Assembly: GCA_030544235.1 (NCBI GenBank)
Contig: CM060468.1
Location: 7,353,758 to 7,417,757, forward strand
Source of the DNA: Lepturacanthus savala
Taxonomy: Eukaryota > Chordata > Actinopteri > Scombriformes > Trichiuridae
DNA length: 64,000 bases
Direction: 5' to 3'
The notes under the pieces were generated by a model that was given only the letters and a program-made list of their open reading frames with translations, made no database searches and was not told the DNA's origin. Positions within the stretch are counted from its first letter, which is position 1, and every line of letters begins with the position of its first letter. Below, piece after piece: positions 12,801 to 24,200 of the stretch. The translations under genes were made by a program, and so were the position numbers.

Positions 12801-15800
12801 GAGCCAGCCTTTCAAAGTGGACAACCTGCTCACAGATGAGGTTGAAATCAGCAGGTAAAACATGAGACAACATTATACGGTCAGTCATGTCAAATGATGG
12901 CAGTGTTTCCCACACGTTGACTATTGGAATAACCATGCAAGATGCAGAAAACTGGGCCTCAAATGATGTTCTAATGGTTGTGTTTTAATTCTCTCTTCCC
13001 TCCTCACCACTGACTTTTGACACATTATAAAACATTATGACACAGTGAAAACTATGAAAATTAACAAAAATACAAAATCTGGCGTCAGCAAAAACAGGAA
13101 GTAGCAAAAAAGTACAAGCAGCGCTCTTCAAAATAAAAGCACAAAGTAAAGTGACAGAACTACATATAAACAGAATTAACTACCATTTACACTCATTGCT
13201 AATAGAGGGATTTAAGTATTTTTTGCTGTATTTAACACTGACCATAGGGAAAATTGACATGTGCCAAACCTCATGTTACAGATGGGGCTCAGAAGGCTTG
13301 CCTCCAGATGAGCTGTCAGTGCAGAATGGAATCCTCACAACCAGAGGCAGCCGTTTTCCCATGTGTATTGACCCTCAACAGCAAGCTCTCAACTGGATTA
13401 AGAAGAAGGAGGAAAAAAACAACCTCAAAGTATGAATTTGATGCTCATACATTATGTAAAGTTATTTAAAGTTATTTCTGCTTAAAACTCCCTGATCATC
13501 TTCACAATACAATTCTCCTTTTGTCCACAGATCTCATCTTTCAATGATCCAGATTTCCTTAAGCAGCTAGAAATGGCCGTCAAATATGGCTTCCCATTCC
13601 TTTTCCAAGATGTAGATGAGTACATTGACCCTGTGATCGACAATGTCCTGGAGAAGAACATAAAAGGACCAGAGGGCAGGCAGGTCATCATGCTGGGTGA
13701 CAAGGAGGTGGACTACGATCCCAACTTTAAACTTTACCTCAACACCAAATTGTCAAACCCCAAATATTCCCCATCCGTGTTTGGGAAATCTATGGTCATA
13801 AACTATACCGGTAAGATCCTTGAGCTTGGCAACCACATTTGAATTGACATTTGAACAGCACATAATTTATTATTCATCTATGTAGTGACCCTTAAAGGTC
13901 TGGAGGACCAGCTGCTCAGCGTTATCATGGGCTTTGAGAAGAAGGAGCTGGAGGAGCAGCGTGAGCATTTGATCCAAGAGACAAGTGACAATAAGAAGCT
14001 GCTGAAGAAACTCGGGGACTCCCTGCTCAGAGAGCTGGCCACATCGTCAGGCAACATGTTGGACAACACAGAACTGGTCCACACACTGGAGATAACGAAA
14101 TCAAAAGCCAGCGAGGTGGGTTTTCGCTCAAGCAAGCGTCAGTGAAGTCATGGAAGAAGAGCAATTCAATCATTATTTTTTGTTATATTTAATCATCATT
14201 TTTTAAAATTTTGATTATCATCAGGTATTTGAGAAGCTGAAGTTGGCCGAGAAGACATCAGTGGACATCGATAGACTCAGAGATGGCTACCGACCTGCTG
14301 CCAAACGTGGTGCTATTCTGTTCTTTGTGCTGACAGAGATGGCGCTGGTAAACAGCATGTACCAGTACTCTCTAGCCTCCTACCTGGAGGTCTTTGACTT
14401 TTCACTGCGCAAATCTCTGGCGGACGCTGTGCTGCTCAAAAGACTGATGAACATCATGAACACCCTGACATACAATGTTTATAACTATGGCTGCACAGGT
14501 AAAGTTATTGCAGTGGTTCAAAATGATCAATGCTGTATTACTGCTTACTTTGTAGAGTTTATGTTACCTTCACTAACTAAGTACATCTGTTAGGTCTGTT
14601 TGAGAGACACAAGCTGCTGTTTTCCTTTAACATGACTGTCAAGATCGAGCAGGCAGAAGGAGGGGCACCTCAGGAGGAGTTGGAGTTTTTTATCAAAGGT
14701 GAGATGTCAAGAGATAATTAAACATCCTTTGAAATGACAAAAGTACATCGCAGTGATCAGAAACACACATATTAACATAAATTGTCTTGGCGTTCCACCT
14801 CATGTGTAAAGGCAATCCTTCTCTGGAAAAGAGCAATCGCAAAAAGCCTTGTGACTGGCTTCCAGACCAGGGCTGGGAGGACATAGTGAAAGTTGCGGAA
14901 CTCTTTCCTGAGCAATTCAGCTCTCTGCCTGATGACGTGGAGAAAAATTCCAGCGACTGGAAATCTGTAGGTGGCCACAGTGACGGGTATTATTATAGGT
15001 CATTTATTTTCATTGGCTGATAGTTTAACGCATTATTTTTCGCCTCAGTGGTACGACTTAGACGGACCGGAAGATGCTCCTTTCCCCATGAAATATGAGG
15101 AGAACCTGTCAGCCTTCCAGAAGCTGCTGCTGCTGCGCTGCTTCCGTGTCGATCGAGTCTACAGAGCGGTCACTAACTATGTCTCTGTCACTATGGGCGA
15201 GAAGTGAGTCTGTTTCATCATTCAAAGATACTGTACATCTGTCACAATCCATTGCGGATAATGACAGATGTAGTATCCGTTCTTGAAAAATAATCAATTA
15301 CCTGATTATGTTGAGAGTATATATCAATTTAACAGAGAGAGATCACCTTAAAGGCACAATGGAATGGATTAGAGCATCTTTTGCGAGTGAAACTAATTAT
15401 TTACATTAAAATCAAATCCTCACATTTGATTGGACCACAATATAGTTGTTGGAGCTTAATCTTTAGCTCAATACACATTTTTTAACTGATTGAGCAAAAA
15501 TGTAACTTTGATGAATGTTTTTTTGCAAGAGTTACATGACCGTTTAGGACAGAGACATGATTTCAACTTTCAACTGTGGAAATATATTTATCTTTTCATG
15601 GGGCCTTTAAACATATCCATGTTGTTTTCCTGTATTTCTGTCCAGATATGTGCAGCCTCCTGTGATCAGCTATGATGCGATTTATGAACAGAGCACCCCC
15701 ACCTCCCCCATTATCTTCATCCTGAGCCCTGGCTCTGACCCAGCCAGTGACCTCATGAAGCTAGCGGAGAGGTCAGGCTTTGGCAGCAAGTTCAAGTTCC

Positions 15801-18800
15801 TTGCTATGGGCCAAGGCCAAGAGAAGGTACAAAGACTTTCAGTGTGGTCAAGTGGCACAGGTACAGGGACTGCTAAATGTTCACAAAAAAGTGAAGATAA
15901 AAAGTGAAGTCGTTGATGGGAATCGTCTTGTTTGTCTGTGATATAGGTCGCGCTGAAGTTGCTGGAGAAGGCAGTGTCCCGTGGTCAGTGGTTGATGCTG
16001 CAGAACTGCCACCTGCTGGTAAAGTGGCTAAAGGAGTTGGAGAAGGCCCTGGAGGCCATCACCAAGCCCCATCCCAGCTTTCGCTTGTGGATCACTACCA
16101 ACCCCATTACAGACTTTCCCATTGGCATACTGCAAAATTCTCTAAAGGTGAAACCACAATTTCTCTTTACTTGCAGAAGTGTTTTATTTTTTGCAAAGTT
16201 AACTTTCTGAGATTTTTAGATCACGTTCAATTAATTATTTGGAAATTTTGATCATTGCATGGGTGAAATTATTGTGTATATCCAAAAAAGCTTTTTACCC
16301 CAAAAAAACAAAAAGCAAAATAAATGTTTCTTTCCCTGATTTAAATAGAATAACTTTCTCTTCAAACAAGACTCTGTAATGTACAAAATAATCTCACATC
16401 CTACTCATAACATGGTGTTTGGAAGATGAATATTTTCAGACGCTACAATAATGACTTTAATACATTGTGCAGGTAGTAGTGGAACGTAACTAAGTACATT
16501 TACTCAAGTACTGTACTTAAGTACAGGGATTTGTACTTTACCTGAGTATTTCCATGTGATGCTACATTATATTTCACTCCACTACATTTTAGAAGGAAAT
16601 GTTGTACTTTCTACTATACTTTTCCGACATTAAAATGATGTTAAAAAATAATAACAATAATAATTACCCAGTCTGCATAATTTACATTTTCAATTCAGCA
16701 CTTTTACTTGTTATTGAGTATCTTTGATAACAATATTTCTACTTTTACCCAAGTAAAGGATCTGAGTACATTCCCTCCATTATGTGCAGGTAGTGACGGA
16801 ACCTCCTAATGGCCTGAAGCTGAATATGAGAGCCACATACTGTAAAATCTCCCATGAGGCCTTCAACACATGCCCACACCCTGCCTTCCGCAGCCTGGTG
16901 TATGTGCTGGCCTTCTTCCATGCTGTTGTGCAAGAGAGACGCAAGTATGGCAAACTTGGATGGAATGTTCCCTACGACTTCAATGAGTCGGACTTCTTTG
17001 TAAGTGGCACCGTATTGGGAATAAACGATTCATTGTGTCATTTATTGTATTTCAGTGGTTCTAAAAGTGGGGGGAGGGATTAAATAAATAAATAAATACA
17101 TTATAAATTAATAAATGAATAAATAGAAGGAATGGAACAACACACTAAAACCAAATATCTTAGATGGGGTCATTTTTTGTGAGTTTAAAGGTCCTTGAAG
17201 TGAAAAGGTTTGAGAAGCACTGCTTTAAACAATGTAACTGTGCTCATCAGGTGTGTATGGAGATCATGAACACCTACCTGACCAAAGCTCACGACCAAGG
17301 GGACAGCAGTATTCCCTGGGGAAGTCTTAAATATCTTATTGGGGAGGTAAGGTTCAACTTGATGCGTTTTACTGTAACAAGTGGCCTACGTTCAGCATGT
17401 GTTTCTCCACTATAGTCATGCTCTGTGCTGTAAGATTAGCAGCCTTAAAATGTTTTATAGGTGATGTACGGTGGAAGAGCCATAGACAGCTTTGACCGCA
17501 GGATCCTGACTGTCTACATGGATGAGTACCTTGGAGACTTTCTGTTTTACACCTTTCGCCGCTTCCACTTCTACACTAACAAACACGTCGACTATAAGAT
17601 CCCTGCAAGCGGACCCAAGAAAGTTTACGCTGGTCAGTTCTTTGATTTCATTACTTGGCATAATCTCACTTTTAAAAAACATGCCTTTTTCTGTTATCAC
17701 TCGCAGCGTTATCCTGCTATCTGTTACAGATGAGATTGAGACCCTGCCACTGGCGAACACCCCAGAGGTATTCGGCCTTAATTCCAATGCAGAGATAGGA
17801 TACTACACACAAGCAGCCAAAGACATGTGGACTCACCTAATAGACCTGCAGCCTCAGACAGGTACGAAGTACCATCCCTCATCTCTCTACATTTTCTTTT
17901 CTTTTTTTATATACTTGAATAATCCCAAGATGGGAAATTTGTTCTCTGACCCATCCCCTGAGGTAGCAGTGGGCAGCAGCGGTGCCACATTCGGGAATCA
18001 TTGGGAGATTTAACCCCCCAAATCCAACCCCTAATTCTAAGTGCCAAGCAGGCAATGGGTACCATTTTTACAGTCTTTGTTATGACCCAGCCAGGTCATC
18101 GAACCCCAAACCTCCCAGTCTCAGGGCCGATACTCTACTACTAGGCCACTCATTTCTGTTTTTTTTTTCTAGCTGTTCCATATTGTCCAAAGACATTTTC
18201 TTTCCAAGTGACACTTTACACAAGTTTACACTCTCTCCTGTGCCTCAGGTGAATCCGGTGGAGGGATCAGTAGAGATGAGTACATCAGCCAGGTGGCCCA
18301 GGACATTCAGAACAAACTGCCCAAGTTATTCGACCTGGATGTGATCCGTAAAAAAATGAGCACGGACATCTCCCCGACCTCGGTGGTGCTGCTTCAAGAA
18401 CTGGAGCGTTTCAACAAACTGGTGGTGCGCATGCAGCGATCTCTGGCCGAGCTGCAGAGGGTGAGACGGAGGGGCAGAGGATCGTATGTGAGACAGCTGC
18501 TGCGTGTGTCTTCGACACTCAGATTCAGATCGTAGCTGATTTTCTTGTGTCCTTAGGCCTTGGCCGGTGAGGTGGGCATGAGCAACGAGTTGGATGAGGT
18601 GGCCCGGGCCCTTTTTAACGGCCACATCCCTGCCATTTGGAAGAAGTTAGCACCTGATACTCTTAAGTCCCTGGGCAACTGGATGAGTCATTTCAAGAGG
18701 CGTTACGAACAGTATAGCTATTGGGTGAGGAAGGACCCACACTTCCACAGATAACCTCGTGCTTTTATATATATATATATCTGAGAGTGTGTGTCATCTG

Positions 18801-20413
18801 TTGTGAATCTGTCAGGTGGACGAAGGAGAGCCAAAGGTGATGTGGTTATCAGGACTCCATATCCCAGAGTCCTACCTGACAGCCCTGGTCCAAGCCGCGT
18901 GCAGGAAAAATGGTTGGCCTCTGGATCTTTCCACGCTGTACACAGAGGTGACCCAGTACTGCAGCGAGGATGAAGTCAGCGACAGACCAACACAGGGTAA
19001 ATGACACTATTTAAAGTACCACTGCTGTTAAGTTAAAGCTAGGTTAAGACTGATAATCAGTGTTTTTTTGTTTTGTTTGTTTCCTGCAGGCTGCTTTGTG
19101 TCAGGTCTGTATCTGGAGGGAGCAGACTGGGACAGGGTGAACGGCTGCCTGTTGAAGAATAGAACTAAAACCCTGGTTGTGGAACTGCCCATTCTCAAAG
19201 TCATCCCCACAGAGACACGCCGCCTCAGGTTACAGGTGCGAAACACAACCACTACAGGCCTCCATACTAAAATGCAGATAAATATACAGCTCTGGAAAAA
19301 AAAGAGACCACTGCATTTTTTTGTCTGAAATCGGCATCACTACATGCTCCAGCCATTCCATTCCAGTGTCAGTTGAATTCTAACACATTTACACCTTATT
19401 CTGCTTCAAGAGGTGGAACAAAGTCACCCAAGAACAATGGTAAAGACTTGGAGAGAGCATGATAAGATGCATGAAAGCTGTGATTAAAAATAAGGGTTAT
19501 TGCACAAAATATTGATTTCTGACCTTTAAACATTAGTATTATGTAGCTTTAAAATGAATTTGATCTTGTTTCTTTGCATTGTTTGAGGTCTGAAAACATT
19601 TTTTTTTTGTTGTCATTTTCTGCAATTAATATTTTTATATGGAATTTGGGGGAAATGTTGTCAGTGGTTTATAGACCCAAGCAAAAATGTTCCTTTTGCC
19701 AAAACAAATACCTATAAGTAGTAAAAACAGAAAAAAACTGATCATTTTGCAGCGGTCTCTTATTTTTTTCTAGAGCTGGACTTCACTGTAAGGATGTACC
19801 GAATATTCTGTAACCGAATATATTTGGCCGAATATTGCAAAAAGTGGGACATTCAGGTTAATCGGTTAAAAGCAAAGTGAGACGTGTGACACATAACATG
19901 CTGAGAGAGAGAGAAAGAAAGAGACGCTGCAGCAGCTAAAAAAATGGTCACAGCACGGCTACTCCATCCATCTTTAAAAAGTAGACAAAGTTTACAAACG
20001 AGTGTAGAGCTTAAAAACTGATCAAAAACGATCCTTTTCACATCTGATCCGCACCACATGTGGGGCGTTTGACAAATCTAAAATTTATTCTAGACTATTT
20101 AAAAAAAATTGTGAGTTAAAAAGTTAAAAAACACATTTGATAATCGCTATTCAGCCACGTGTTTTTATATTATTCGGCTTCGGCTACAAATTTTCATTTC
20201 GTTGCATCCCTGCTTCACTAGACTGATATCGCTAACTGCCATATGTATCGTTGTTTCCTACCACAGAATACACTGCGGACACCGGTGTACACCACGTCCT
20301 TGCGGAGGAACGCGATGGGAGTGGGGTTGGTCTTTGAGGCGGATTTATTTACAACAGAGCACATCTCCCACTGGGTGCTCTCCAGTGTCTGTTTAACCCT
20401 TAACAATGACTAA
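3..20413 (+). CDS. dnah10: Dynein axonemal heavy chain 10 (5' partial, 60 exons)
   Basis: Motor subunit of an axonemal inner-arm dynein (family knowledge: DNAH10 belongs to the inner dynein arm I1/f of motile cilia and sperm flagella). Sixty exons join with consistent phases into 10,566 bp, giving 3,521 residues and a TAA stop at 20411-20413. The human protein is about 4,470 residues, so roughly the first fifth lies upstream of the window. Four P-loops are visible: GPAGTGKTE (AAA1), GPTGGGKS (AAA2), GEPGTSKT (AAA3) and GVGGSGKQS (AAA4), followed by a coiled-coil stalk, AAA5, AAA6 and the C-terminal region. Stretches such as DGDVDALWVENMNSVMDDN and the ending VCLTLNND match what I remember of DNAH10 rather than other dyneins. 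No frameshift or internal stop was found, so the gene looks functional. Most introns are 80-400 bp; the last (19236-20266) is longest and holds two MITEs. Coordinates of exon 1 start are limited by the window edge. Confidence 0.95.
4004..5705 (+). other. dnah10: dnah10 AAA1 module (exons 14-18)
   Basis: Exons 4004-4138, 4425-4577, 4711-4899, 5116-5262 and 5514-5705. AAA1 is the main ATP hydrolysis site of dynein. The Walker A motif GPAGTGKTE lies at 4037-4063 and Walker B is the CFDEFNRI stretch early in exon 15. The sensor-I-type segment FITMNPGYAGRTELPE follows in exon 16. All expected catalytic residues are present, so the motor should be active. Confidence 0.92.
5834..7651 (+). other. dnah10: dnah10 AAA2 module (exons 19-25)
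   Basis: Exons 5834-5952, 6033-6191, 6413-6548, 6665-6787, 6872-7003, 7100-7316 and 7532-7651. Walker A is GPTGGGKS at 5894-5917. The Walker B-like segment is YILFDGDVDALWVEN at the start of exon 21, followed by LTLANGERIRL and SPATVSRCGMVFVDP, a hallmark of dynein AAA2. In other dyneins this site mainly binds ATP structurally. Confidence 0.92.
7965..9390 (+). other. dnah10: dnah10 AAA3 module (exons 26-31)
   Basis: Exons 7965-8110, 8196-8348, 8434-8694, 8780-8952, 9040-9133 and 9223-9390. The P-loop at 8042-8065 reads GEPGTSKT, with Ser in place of the usual Gly before the catalytic Lys; I recall the same substitution in mammalian DNAH10, so it is family-typical. Walker B is LLVFMDDMNMP, and GFIAAMGKAGGGRNEVDPRF follows. 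This is the regulatory nucleotide site of dynein. Confidence 0.9.
9480..11038 (+). other. dnah10: dnah10 AAA4 module (exons 32-36)
   Basis: Exons 9480-9668, 10058-10229, 10306-10509, 10591-10671 and 10841-11038. Walker A GVGGSGKQS lies at 9606-9632; the Walker B-like region is VFLFTDAHVAEEGFLELIN. The module ends with the PGLMNNTTIDWFLPWP segment that leads to the stalk in all dyneins. The intron 9669-10057 (389 bp) shows no recognisable element. Confidence 0.9.
11173..12525 (+). other. dnah10: dnah10 stalk and microtubule-binding domain (exons 37-41)
   Basis: Exons 11173-11334, 11443-11617, 11797-11978, 12079-12215 and 12308-12525. Exons 37-38 encode the heptad-rich ascending helix (rich in LAEQK, AEEKK, KEIEEQNK), exons 39-40 the small globular tip that touches microtubules (PPKQVQVICECILVMRG, NFLRSLMEMD), and exon 41 the returning helix (KRELERIQSELSDIQKE). 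Family knowledge: this hairpin relays microtubule affinity to the AAA ring. Confidence 0.9.
12633..16147 (+). other. dnah10: dnah10 AAA5 and AAA6 modules (exons 42-51)
   Basis: Exons 12633-12854, 13282-13429, 13531-13810, 13886-14115, 14225-14498, 14594-14698, 14812-14966, 15049-15203, 15646-15826 and 15947-16147. AAA5 includes GDCLISAAFLSYEGAFNWDF and EIS-RWGSEGLPPDELSVQNG; AAA5 and AAA6 lack P-loops, as in other dyneins. AAA6 includes SPIIFILSPGSDPASDLMKL and GQWLMLQNCHLLVKWL. Two larger introns, 12855-13281 and 15204-15645, hold AT-rich sequence in which I recognise nothing. Confidence 0.9.
16470..16780. repeat. Teleost interspersed repeat in dnah10 intron 51
   Basis: The stretch contains the self-complementary motif around AAGTACTGTACTTAAGTACA with nearby TTTACTCAAGT and CACTCCACTACATTTTAG, a signature I know from many fish genomes. 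The reverse-complement partner (TACTTTTACCCAAGTAAAGG) sits near 16741, so the element appears to have inverted ends and is probably a non-autonomous DNA transposon. It ends about ten bases before exon 52. Confidence 0.6.
17054..17229. repeat. hAT-like MITE fragment with AAAT-rich core in dnah10 intron 52
   Basis: The left edge CAGTGGTTCTAAAAGTGG and the right edge (reverse complement CAGTGCTTCTCAAACCTT) form imperfect inverted ends of the CAGTG type common in hAT elements. The core contains an (AAAT)n tract at about 17081-17130. I could not find a convincing 8-bp target duplication. Confidence 0.5.
17935..18151 (-). mobile_element. tRNA-derived SINE in dnah10 intron 55
   Basis: Read on the minus strand the element begins near 18151 with a box-A-like TGGCCTAGTAGTAGAGT and a box-B-like GGTTCGATGAC about 35 bases later, followed by a non-tRNA body. 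This layout is that of a tRNA-derived SINE, not a functional tRNA: no cloverleaf closes. It lies antisense inside the intron. Confidence 0.55.
18765..18780. repeat. (TA)n microsatellite
   Basis: A short TA run in dnah10 intron 57. Confidence 0.8.
19287..19778. mobile_element. MITE with about 30-bp terminal inverted repeats, dnah10 intron 59
   Basis: The left end begins CAGCTCTGGAAAAAAAAG and continues AGACCACTGCA; the right end, read on the other strand, begins CAGCTCTAGAAAAAAATAAG and continues AGACCGCTGCA. The inverted ends flank about 430 bp of AT-rich, non-coding DNA. A half-copy with the same left end lies at 42604-42746, showing that it is a dispersed family. A target-site duplication was not resolved. 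Confidence 0.75.
19789..20212. mobile_element. hAT-type MITE with 8-bp target duplication, dnah10 intron 59
   Basis: The left end TAAGGATGTACCGAATATTC and the right end, in reverse complement CAGGGATGCAACGAA, match as imperfect terminal inverted repeats of hAT type. The flanks carry an 8-bp duplication, CTTCACTG at 19781-19788 and CTTCACTA at 20213-20220 (seven of eight identical). The 424-bp element has no coding capacity and sits just downstream of another MITE. Confidence 0.8.
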
Positions 20414-20520
20414 AGGTGCTTCGACGGTGTGCATGATTTCTCCAAAAGGTTTTCGTATGTCTGTCTTTTATAAATGTAAATGTGCACACTGATAAAGGCC
20501 AAAAATGTTTTGCGTTGGTT

Positions 20521-20526
20521 AATAAA
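20521..20526 (+). terminator. dnah10: dnah10 polyadenylation signal
   Basis: AATAAA lies 108 bases downstream of the dnah10 stop codon. Confidence 0.7.
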
Positions 20527-21077
20527 TTGAGTATATGATATATTTTTGAGTGTGGTCCTCTCTCTTCACCTAAAGGATAAATGTAAAAGTATGAATTTAA
20601 TAAGAGAGATACGCACAATTGTTCTTTTGGTTAGTTCAAGGAAAAATGCTATTTTAATTGCAACGTCTAGGCGTATAAATATTGTCCTGTATTATCAAAC
20701 ATTCAATACACCATGAAATGTGCATGGCCTAGATTCAGAAACTGTGCCTAAAAAATCTCTTTTGTAGTTCCATGAATTTAAGAAAGGTACGTTAATATTA
20801 ATCAGACCTACTGGAAATACTGGATTTTCTGGAGCATGACATTAAACCGTGTTTAATTATGAATATAAGATTATTTAATAAAATTCAGGCCAAAACCAAA
20901 TTCATTAAGTGTCTGGAAGAAGTAGCTCCATAACATGTGATCAAATGTGTTTTGTGTGTCTAAAGGTAAAGCCATGTTCTTTCTTATCTGGAGAGAAGTC
21001 ATAGACTCTAATGCATTCATTTTATTGGTGAACTGTGACCCTGCAATAAACCAAGTTTAATCAAGGTGTACCATGAA
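20527..21077. other. Intergenic region between convergent dnah10 and vwa5a copy A
   Basis: AT-rich sequence between two genes that converge tail to tail. I see no open frame of substance, no RNA gene and no recognisable repeat here. Confidence 0.6.
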
Positions 21078-21083
21078 TTTTAT
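21078..21083 (-). terminator. vwa5a: vwa5a copy A polyadenylation signal
   Basis: TTTATT on the plus strand (AATAAA on the minus strand), about 205 bases beyond the copy A stop codon. Confidence 0.6.
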
Positions 21084-21287
21084 TGAAGATGAAAAGATAA
21101 AAGCAATCAATTGTCCTTTTGCAAATAGGTCTATGAGAGTTACAGTCATCATTACACTTATGATATATAACAGGAATCAGCTTTTGCCATTTTCGCCAAA
21201 TCTTTTCATCACTATTCTGATAGAAGGAGTGTATTTGTACCCAGGGATTGTTTATCACTCAGGAGAGGCCAGTTTAATAAAAACCTG

Positions 21288-24200
21288 TCAAATCTTCAGG
21301 GAATCTTTCTGCACCTTGCAGCCCAACAGAGTGTTTCCAGCTTCCACACACTCTGTCACACACGGTGCTGGAAGAAACACAGAAGGAGCCACCATTAGAC
21401 TGAATGCAGCAGCTGATTATAACCAGCGTGCAGTTTAAGACATCAGATCAGCACTTATTACTGTGTTTTTTTACCTTTCTGAGCACAGATCCATGATGCA
21501 GCCTTCAGAGCCAGCAGCTCCCACTCATCCCGAACATCAGATTTGAAACCATGAAGCCAGATCAGAGCCAGAATGGTGGCCCACACTTCCTCATTCACCT
21601 AATTCACCAAATAAAAGAATAAAAGACAAAAATCAAGGAAAACGTATACAGCAAAGCAGTTTAATTGTGTACTAAATAAAATAAGACACCTTAGTCAAAC
21701 ATGTACATGTCATCTCTTCTCAGATTTGGTCACTGATGCCTATAACCTTCTATTGCCTATGGTAGCCATATAGCAATAATCACTTTATCATAATATTTCT
21801 AAAAAGCTGTAATATAAAATCAATGTTTCTTTACAGGTAGGCGTGAAAAGGTAACTTTTATTAAGGACATACGAGGTCACATGAGCTTTTATTCAAAATT
21901 TTAGGAAATTTTCACCAAATAAAAAATGTAACTCACTATTGGCAGATTTGCTGCCACATGGCAACAATATGCAAATATATAAAATTCCTAGTGCATACAA
22001 CCTAATGGAACTATCCTGAGACTGTTTCCAACTTCTTTTATATGTATTTTTTCTAATATTTACGCCATTTTAACGAATAAGAAGATACAAAACAATATGC
22101 TTTACCTGGTGAAAGGTACATGATGTTTCTCGGTTTGCTTTGTAATATTATACATACTGTGAAGCCCTGTTTATTGTTATCTGTGTTTAAGTTGTATTTA
22201 CTTTGTTAGTCAGTGCATGTGTAAAACCCACCGCTGAAGGTTTAGGTTTCTCCACCTCAGCGCTGGTCTTTCCCAGCGCAGCAGCCAGAGCCGTGTCCAG
22301 CAGCCAGTAGCCGGACGCCGTCTGGAGGGACACCAACTGCAGCAAAGGGTCTCTGGGAGACTCCTCTGGCTTGTTCAGAATCTGAGAGACGATTCCTGAC
22401 AAGAAAATGACTCAGGATTAATAAAAAATTAGCCATCATAGGTCATCCTTTGGGGACCATGAACATATGTGCTCAATAGAATTCTTTCAAAATCAGACAT
22501 TGTGAGTTTCTGTTGTTTTTTTCAAGAAAATATTACATGGGAATTACTTAACAAAAATGATCAATTAATAATATCTATTTAAATAAAGACAAAAAGTTTA
22601 TTGCAAGGACTGAGTACTTGAATGTATTATGCAAGACATTCAAGATGTTCAAATATTCAAAAGTACAACAGTATTTGAACAATTGGTAACACTTAAATCC
22701 ACAGTGAGCACAGAAGAAACAGTTTATCTTATACAATAATCAGAGTGATTAGTAGATTTCTGAATGATGATTTCTAACATTATACAGCTGTGTTTCTCTA
22801 CACTCTCTTTCAGCCATAGTAAACTGCATGTTACCTTCATCTTGTGCTCCTCCTCCGCGTACTCTAGGAGCTAAAACAAGTCATACAAATACAGTAGAAA
22901 TGTTAAAATCTGTAAATTTAAAGAGCATAAAATAAATCTTTTTATATTATTCTCAGTGTAATGTATATACTGTTATTCCTAAACATATGCAGATGTGCAT
23001 TCAAATCAATCAATCAAATCATTCATTGTTTTACTTACATTTGTTTTTTTTTGCACGACACATCATCATAAATCCATCTGAACATATCGAAAAATAAAAA
23101 TTTGAAATATGAGTTCAACAGAAAATCAAAAACAAAAATCAACTACTGAATAAAATACTGGTAACTCTTGCAATGACATAACTAGATGACAGTATTACAC
23201 AAGAGGTTTAAATATTCAAAATGTGAAAAAGTTCAATTTGTTACAAACACGTGTGAAATTGTGATGACACAAATATACAGAACACAGAGGAAATGCTTTT
23301 ATCTCCTGTAATAAGAGTGAGTTGTGGATTTGTGAATGATAAATGACGATTTCTAATTCTAAACTGCCTGTTACCTGTCTCGGGTTCTTGGCTCATGCCA
23401 ATTAAAGATAAAACAAGTAATAAATACAGCAGTTCATGCAAACACAAATTAAAGAGTATTTCTGACACAAATAAATCTTTTTATATTATTCTCAGTGTAA
23501 TGTATATACTGTTATTCCTAAACATATGCAGATGTGCAATCAAATCAATCAATCAAATCATTAATTGTTTTACTTACATTTCTTTTATGCAGGATACATC
23601 ATCATTAATCCATCTTAACATATCGAAAAATAAAAATTGGAAATATGAGCTCAACAGAAGCCATTCTAAACTGCATGTTACCTGTATCGGGTGCTCCTTG
23701 GCTCTTGCCTATTAAAGATAAAACAAGTAATAAATACAGTAGTTCATGCAAACATACAAAAATTAAAGAGTGTTTCTGACACAAACAAATGTTTGATATT
23801 TTTCTCAGTGTTTTATCTGTATACAGGTATTCCTAGAAATACACAGACGTGTGTTCAAATATCATTCAGTGTTTTACTTACATAACCTGCGTGGAGCAGC
23901 ACAAGCGTAAAAGCTGGGTCTGACCCCCAACATCATCCCTTAAGACCAAAATAAAACTTAAAAAATGATCTCAACAGAATATTACATGATAATTACTGCA
24001 TGAAAAGAAAAATCACATTAACTAGATAAGAGTACACACAGTAGATGTTCAAACATTAAAAACGTAAAAATTAACACACAAACACAGAGAAGACAGAGGA
24101 AATGCTTTTATCTCATGTAATAATAAGAGGGATTTGTAGATTTGTGAATGATGAATCATGATTTTTTACTTTTAGTCGGAATAAACTGCAAATTACCTGA

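Larger units (their letters stand above)
16790..20413 (+). other. dnah10: dnah10 C-terminal region (exons 52-60)
   Basis: Exons 16790-16999, 17251-17346, 17461-17632, 17730-17861, 18249-18460, 18557-18724, 18816-18996, 19090-19235 and 20267-20413. They encode the AAA6-to-C-terminus part, including IGEVMYGGRAIDSFDRRIL, the NTPEVFGLNSNAEIGYYT segment and the ending NAMGVGLVFEADLFTTEHIS. The final exon codes for 48 residues and the stop. Confidence 0.9.
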
